NCBI RefSeq assembly: GCF_036669915.1
Contig: NC_089312.1
Location: forward strand, 4,167,938-4,231,937
Direction of reading: 5' to 3'
Length of the DNA stretch: 64,000 nucleotides
Source of the DNA: Pocillopora verrucosa
Taxonomy: Eukaryota; Cnidaria; Anthozoa; Scleractinia; Pocilloporidae
Of this stretch, positions 59,557-64,000 are shown in pieces. A program made the position numbers and the translations under genes. Within the stretch, counting starts at the first letter, position 1. Each line of letters begins with the position of its first letter. The notes under the pieces were generated by a model. It saw only the letters and a program-made list of their open reading frames with translations, was not told where the DNA came from and did no database searches.

Positions 59557-60335
59557 TTAGAATCGCGATGAAGCAGTGAAATCCCCTCTACTTGAACCAG
59601 TTGACTCTATTCGCAAACGTAGAATGTTCACCACGAAGATAAAGATCACTGAAATTGCTTCCCTGGCATCTACTGTTACTGTACCACCAAACTCCATTAT
59701 ACTCCTGGGCGCAGCTGTTTCATTCTTGTCGTTCTTTCTTTTTTCGTGGAAAACTTCGTCTTCAGTATATTTGATATTCCCTTTAAAATCTTCAAGATCA
59801 TTTCTGAACATGACATGTCGTTTCCAAGCCAGAACTCGCTGCTCAAATTTCCAAAGCCATTTTTGTGGGATAACCATCCAAGCCAACAGAGCTGTTCAAA
59901 CATCCCTGAAAAACGGTTCAACCTCCACCATCCGTAATCATGTCACACAACATTAAAAAGACACATCCTCAATTATATGTTATTCAACCTGAGAAAAATG
60001 TCTGATAAAGCTATTTCGAAAAAAAAAAAGAAAAAAAGATCTGAAAACACAAGTACTGAACGTGAAGAGCATACATAGTAAAAGTAGGAAAAAAAAATTA
60101 GTTTACGGAAATCATATATGCCTGAAATCCGATCGAAGTTCTTTTTTTTCGGCTTCCAGACTCCTCAGAATTTTTTTGAGAATTCGAATGAAACAAAAGT
60201 GACCTACGAAAGTTTAGTTTAAGTCTAAATTATAGCATCTCTACTTGGATTGGGCTGCCACCATCTGGATTGATGTTTTATACGCCACTGGAATTCCAAC
60301 CGTTTCGAAGGATTTCGGTGCAGCTTTTTGGCTAT
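59557..60335 (-). pseudogene. FReD copy H: interrupted, intron-lacking fibrinogen relic
   Basis: On the minus strand, fibrinogen exon 1 starts at about 60335 (WNSSGV, INPDGG), is cut at 60244 by the 293-bp repeat and resumes at 59950. It then runs, with frameshifts, through GFGNLSSEFWLGND and a DLEDFKGNI block straight into last-exon sequence (CAQEYNGVWWYSNSRC, SNFSDLYL, FANRVNW). The usual intron between the two fibrinogen exons is missing, either by deletion or because this is a retrocopy-like relic. It is not functional. Confidence 0.75.
59951..60243. repeat. 293-bp direct repeat, copy 2, inside copy H
   Basis: It interrupts the sequence CACAAC-ACTTGGATTG that is continuous in other fibrinogen exons. 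One mismatch from copy 1 at a distance of 1280 bp implies a very recent event or an assembly artefact. Confidence 0.9.
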
Positions 60336-60415
60336 TGAATTAATAAATTTAATCATGATCGGGAACTGATAAAATAAGGTACTCAATCATACCTCATTTT
60401 ACAGATTTCATTTAC

Positions 60416-60490
60416 CTCAGCGAAAAGAATCACCAACCGTGCCATGTTATCCTTCAATCAAAAACCGGTACTTATTAGCCTCGTCTACCA
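60416..60490 (-). pseudogene. fibrinogen exon tail fragment
   Basis: AATCAAAAACCGGTACTTAT and nearby bases match the end of fibrinogen exon 1, followed by a GAGGTAAATG donor. It parallels the fragment at 44402-44545, with the same flanking ATCATGATCGGGAACTGA sequence, so both belong to one duplicated pseudogene lineage. Confidence 0.5.
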
Positions 60491-60847
60491 AACGATATAA
60501 GCGATATAGGCGATATAAGCGAGAACTACTGACCATTCTGTAAACAACAAGCAACCTTGAAATGGAGGCGAGGAGGAGATGAATGAAAGCTAGAGGAAAT
60601 TTTCAAAACGCGGCAGAGCCTTTTTGAGATGAGTCACCCACCTATCTAGTTACTATATTAATCAACGTAGCATATCTCATTAAAATTTAATTGTTAGAGT
60701 TCAAAAACTAACGCGGCCAGAAAGAAAGTTGGTAAATCCCGTCGCAGAATGTTTGTCTGGGTTTTTCGTCTTCTACAGGAAAACCATGTTGTTGAAAACA
60801 GAGAGAAGATTGCAGTACCTTCCTTCAAAATTGTAACTTAAGAACTA

Positions 60848-60929
60848 TATCCTATAGTTAGGAGTGCAGATTCCTTTTTTGCCACGTTGAAAACTGTCCT
60901 CCTTACAAGCAGTCTGTGAAGAAAAAGTC
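60848..60929 (-). pseudogene. class 2 EGF exon fragment
   Basis: After a CACAG acceptor the minus strand reads TACKEDSFQRGKKGICTPNY, matching the class 2 EGF exon of A and D. The second Cys is changed to Arg and the exon is truncated. Intron sequence of class 2 type continues to about 61380. Confidence 0.6.
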
Positions 60930-61654
60930 CCTTCAATTACCTATCTTGATTCCCTTTATATTAATTATTCTGCAGTTCAAATAAAAGGGGTTTTAAGTGG
61001 GCGTGTATTTCTCAAGTGCTTCTCAAACTTTCTTAAAGTGATTTTAAAATACCCGTTCTGAGTAACTTTTTTCGTGGTTGGTACAGCAGAGAAATAATAG
61101 CATGAACGCTCTTGGGACAGATGAATACCAATTTAGTTTGAAAAGATTTAGCGATGGGTATCACACTCTTTCATATCCCGAAGGCCTCCTGTAGTGTGTT
61201 TTCGCAGGCTTTCATCTAGGTCTTGAACTGCATAGTTCTTGCAGAGCAGGAAGCCCGGTCCAAAATCATTGGAGGTAGATTCTTCCCTCTCTCTATTTTT
61301 TTTTGTCCAATTTTCATTTGGTTTGTTTTTCCCATTTTTGGACCTCGTGTTAAAAATAATGTAAGTTCGTTTCCCCCGCTGAGTAATGAGTTTATTTCAC
61401 TGAACGAAAGCTTTTAAAATGCGTTAAAGAAATGTAGATCAAGTTTGCGCCATGTCAACCAAAATCAGATATTACCAGTTTTCAGCTATTTCACTTCACA
61501 TCATATGATAAGACGAGAACAATTACAGGCTGTAACTAGGTAAGGAAAACTGAATGTCCTTGTTTCATCTTTACGATGTTTATTGGAAACAAAAAGCCTT
61601 TATACGGGCCCAAGTGGCGGGGCGGGTGCTTAACTCCGGTTTTCTTAGCATGAA
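60930..61654. other. class 2 intron remnant and duplicated spacer
   Basis: Sequence to about 61380 matches the class 2 first intron. From about 61430 it matches 53451-53620. That match breaks at about 61580, where a large nested insertion begins, and resumes near 63085. Confidence 0.45.
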
Positions 61655-61720
61655 GCGGCTAGGAGTCCATTGCAGGGTTACCCCCAGCACATTTGCTGGT
61701 ACCCATTTGTATGTTTGTGT
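61655..61720 (-). mobile_element. left half of a tRNA-related interspersed repeat
   Basis: GGAGTCCATTGCAGGGTTAC to ACCCATTTGTA is one half of a repeat whose tRNA-like half is at 62906-63036. The Harbinger remnant lies between the halves, so it inserted into this repeat. Confidence 0.4.
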
Positions 61721-61721
61721 T

Positions 61722-61830
61722 GGTGTTGATGGGCGAAGAGAAAGGAAGCAAAGAGAGTTTAGGAGCATCGGTTTCACGATAGATGGATATACAGACGAAG
61801 AATTAAGAGCAAGGTATCGCTTTGGAAAGG
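61722..61830 (+). pseudogene. N-terminal fragment of a PIF/Harbinger transposase
   Basis: The plus strand encodes RRERKQREF and FTIDGYTDEELRARYRFGKE. This resembles the conserved start of PIF/Harbinger transposases (acidic DEEL followed by RYR). The catalytic DDE region is absent, and the frame stops at about 61853. Its orientation is opposite to the Myb-like gene, as in two-gene Harbinger elements. Confidence 0.5.
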
Positions 61831-62671
61831 AGTTGTGTGTGTTTGCTTATTAACTCGTCGGGCTTCTCAGCAACAGAATTAGGGGTCTCATCGGCAGAGG
61901 CCTCGCTCGACACCACCTCGAGGACAAGAGTTTCTGGACCTACGGACCAGCCAGTCTTATTAGATAACGAAGCACCACAATCTGTTGAAATGCAGTGTTT
62001 TGAACTGTACTTGACTGCCTTTCTAAAAGGCAGCCATATTTAATTGATTAGAGTTGGCCGAAGATTGTATTTGAAGCCGAGAAGAGAAGAGTGGGCCGAG
62101 GCAGACTTTTCGGCGCCATTTGTTTTTTTGTTTACATGGGAGTACATGTAAAAGAAAATAAGAAAGAAACAAAAGTCTAAAGTCCGTTAATTTTCACTTT
62201 GCTTGTGTTTGTTAGCGAAGTATACATTTTATGCAAGGTATGGACATTGAGAGGTATTACAATAATGTTTCCATTTATAAACTTACCTGTTTCAAACCCC
62301 TGTAACCCAGTAAATGACGGTGTGTCACTGAACATGTTTATTATTTTTAAACTGGCTTCTGATGGGTTCGGGGGAGCAGGGTCACCACCTGTCGTCTTCT
62401 GTTCACTTTTAAAGGAACTGAATTCTCTTTTTGCGTGACTCTGGAGGGTTTTCCACTTGTCTCGTACTTCCTGCGTTGATCTTGCTGTCACACCTACGGC
62501 GTTTACCGCCTCCGAGATTTCTTCCCAAATCTTGTTTTTTTTTGCATTTGTTATACTGTTGGTAAATTTACTTTGAAGAATGTCCATATTTTCTTCAAAT
62601 TTTTCCGTTAAAACGGAAATTTCAGCGGGTGAAAAGTTTGCTTTCCGCACTTTCTTCGCTGGAGAAGCCAT
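61803..62671 (-). CDS. Myb/SANT-like DNA-binding protein of a PIF/Harbinger-type element
   Basis: Exon 1 (62287-62671) encodes 128 residues with a trihelix/Myb-SANT-like domain: ANFSPAEISVLTEKFEENMD, then KKNKIWEEISEAVNAVGV, then EVRDKWKTLQSHAKREF, with the spaced Trp residues of this fold. It ends at an ACAG/GTAAGT donor in phase 1. A phase-compatible exon at 61803-61981 follows a TTTCAACAG acceptor and stays open to a TAA, giving about 187 residues. The very end overlaps the transposase fragment on the other strand and may be altered by the deletion joining them. Harbinger elements encode such a protein to carry the transposase to the nucleus and to DNA. NAIF1-like host proteins share the domain. 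Exon 1 is secure, exon 2 less so. Confidence 0.7.
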
Positions 62672-62905
62672 ATTGACAAAAATAAATTTCCGGCAATTTT
62701 ATGACGTAAACTGGCACAAAATAAATTATAATTAATTAATATAATTCATTTTATGCTTAATCGCGGATTAGTAAATCGACCGAGTAATCTCCCTTTGAAC
62801 AACCGTTTTTTAACCAACGATTAACTAACCCACGATTAAGAAATTTAATCGCCGATTAGGCCTAATCGGTGATTAGTTTAATCGCGGTTTTGAACAACCG
62901 GGCCC
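62672..62905 (-). mobile_element. right terminal region of the Harbinger-like element
   Basis: The minus strand starts GGGCCCGGTTGTTC at 62905, a terminus type seen in Harbinger-like elements, and continues with repeated AATCGC/GATTA motifs up to the Myb-like gene. The opposite terminus appears to be lost by deletion. Confidence 0.45.
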
Positions 62906-63036
62906 TGGGTGAAGAGAAGCACTGTGAGAGTAAAGTCTCTTGCCTAAAAACACAATACAATGACCCCGGCCAGGGCTCGAACCCGGACCACCCGATCCGG
63001 AGTCGAGTGCACTAACCATGAGGCCACCGCGTCTCC
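62906..63036 (-). mobile_element. tRNA-derived SINE (right half of split repeat)
   Basis: On the minus strand a tRNA-like head starts GGAGACGCGGTGGCCTCATG and includes GGTTCGAGCCC, a near-perfect pol III B box. A tail follows with AGGCAAGAGACTTTACTCTC. The fold is incomplete as a tRNA and it lies in repeat context, so it is not annotated as a tRNA gene. Confidence 0.6.
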
Positions 63037-63220
63037 TCGATTGTTGGAAATAAGTTACGTGAAAAAAAAATGCTTAAACGACAAGTGAAAAGCTGTGGTT
63101 TATGTTCTGTAAATTCGTTCACCTGTTTGCCACAGGATGGATATTCGCAATCTATCATATTTATAGTGCTAGTTCCCTGGGCCAATACCACACACAGCTT
63201 TGAGCATCATTTGGTTATTT

Positions 63221-63452
63221 TCAATTTGAAGACCTTACTTTCACCTCGGTACGTTTCAGTGAGTACAAATGTCCTCTGATAGAATTCCAAGAGACACCAT
63301 CTGCATACGAATCATTGAATGATCCTCCATGATATAAGCCGTCGAGGTTAGAACGACGACAAAGCTTTAACCACCAAGCACCTTTGAACCAAAGCGAACA
63401 GTTCCTACCGCTCAAGTTGTTGTCCACATCTTTTGTCGTGAAAGACTTATTG
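63221..63452 (-). CDS. FReD copy I: last fibrinogen exon only (partial)
   Basis: The exon has the standard 232-nt length, a TTTTAG acceptor, an open frame and a stop. It encodes TKDVDNNLSG and GVSWNSIRGH. The ligand-pocket segment is CRRSNLDG instead of CHHSNLNG, replacing the His that follows Cys, and the last calcium-loop Asp is Asn. The fibrinogen exon expected near 63780 is absent because a LINE fragment starts there. The rest may lie beyond the right edge, or the copy may be dead. Confidence 0.65.
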
Positions 63453-63474
63453 CTAAAATAAATCATCCAAACGA

Positions 63475-63640
63475 TAATGCAATCAATCAGTCTGTCAATC
63501 AATCAGAAAATCAATCAGGCAACAAGGCAACCACTCAGTTAATTAATCCGTCAATTAAACAAGCAATAAATCTGTCAATCAGTCAGTCAATTTATCAGTC
63601 AATCCAAAATTTGGTTAGCCAATCTCTCAATCATTAAGTG
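63475..63640. repeat. TCAA/TCAG tract next to copy I
   Basis: Degenerate tetranucleotide sequence of the same kind and position as in A, B, C and G, upstream of the last exon. Confidence 0.6.
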
Positions 63641-63775
63641 TAATATTGTTCAATTAATCATCCCATCTATGAAACAATTAGTCAATCATTATAATTCTTC
63701 ATACGCATAGGGTTGCGGTCAGTCAATAATCGAGGGCAAACACCGAATCTAGATAATAACCCTTTGTGATTATCT

Positions 63776-64000
63776 GAAGAGTGCCTAAATATGCTCTATT
63801 AAGGTGATTCTAACAATTTACTACCTTTAATAAAAAAACCATCCAAGCTCACTCATCATACTTCTACTCTGTTTGACCACATTTACACAAATTCTAATAC
63901 GAGTGTGGGTGCCTGTATTGCGCTGGTTGATGTCTCTGACTTTCTACCAGTGTTTTGTATGCTTGATCGACATATATCAAGGTATAAGAGAACATTCTAT
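63776..64000 (+). mobile_element. LINE endonuclease fragment, runs off the window
   Basis: The plus strand encodes HHTSTLFDHIYTN and VDVSDFLPVF, matching the end of the apurinic-type endonuclease domain of non-LTR retrotransposons (usually SDH-LP, here SDF-LP). It continues past the right edge. It begins where homology of copy I to the other FReD copies stops. Confidence 0.65.

Noticed and set aside
62906-63036. Possible tRNA gene
   Set aside because: The B box is good, but the acceptor stem does not close and the sequence continues into a repeat tail, so a tRNA-derived SINE is the better reading.

Overview
The window is eukaryotic and most likely from an anthozoan cnidarian such as a stony coral. 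That placement is an inference. It rests on the AT-rich spliced genes with GT-AG introns, an intronless SoxB-type gene, an intronless rhodopsin-class receptor, a large secreted PAN/EGF/fibrinogen-domain family, and the kinds of mobile element present. No rRNA, functional tRNA, operon or CRISPR array was seen.

Layout. Bases 1-14100 hold two single-exon genes on the minus strand, a SoxB2-like HMG-box factor (1139-1864) and a class A GPCR (11169-12125), in long gene-poor DNA. A foldback element of about 620 bp lies at 14155-14775.

From 15.5 kb to the end the window is a decaying tandem array of fibrinogen-related (FReD) genes, all on the minus strand except one inverted fragment. Splice sites and phases can be read directly. 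Class 1 genes have six exons: signal peptide, PAN/apple, EGF, Ca-binding-type EGF, fibrinogen part 1, fibrinogen part 2, with phases 1,0,1,1,2. Class 2 genes have four: signal peptide plus PAN in one exon, a different EGF, fibrinogen part 1, fibrinogen part 2. Copies are A (15507-16747, 5' end uncertain), B (20615-23961, pseudogene), D (25859-28978, intact class 2), C (39634-42635, intact except for one exon with a dead acceptor), F (46739-50869, intact chimera), G (54335-57811, intact class 1), I (63221-63452, last exon only), plus fragments near 44.4, 45.1, 52.6 and 59.6-60.9 kb. A and F are reciprocal chimeras of the two classes. Leader/promoter units of class 2 are themselves tandemly repeated near 18-20 kb and 29-31.7 kb.

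Between copies D and C (29-39 kb) lies a mobile-element graveyard. It contains a TIR element, several long hairpins, and a broken Polinton/Maverick-type family B DNA polymerase carrying a nested LINE 3' end and a nested TTAA-flanked MITE. Further elements are a Crypton-like fragment with hairpin ends (51564-52257), a PIF/Harbinger remnant with a Myb/SANT-like gene inside a tRNA-related repeat (61650-63036), and a LINE endonuclease fragment running off the right edge.

Functionally, the intact array members should be secreted calcium-dependent lectin-like proteins of the ficolin/tachylectin/FREP kind. The locus looks like a birth-and-death cluster where duplication, unequal exchange, leader duplication and splice-site loss reshuffle PAN, EGF and fibrinogen modules.
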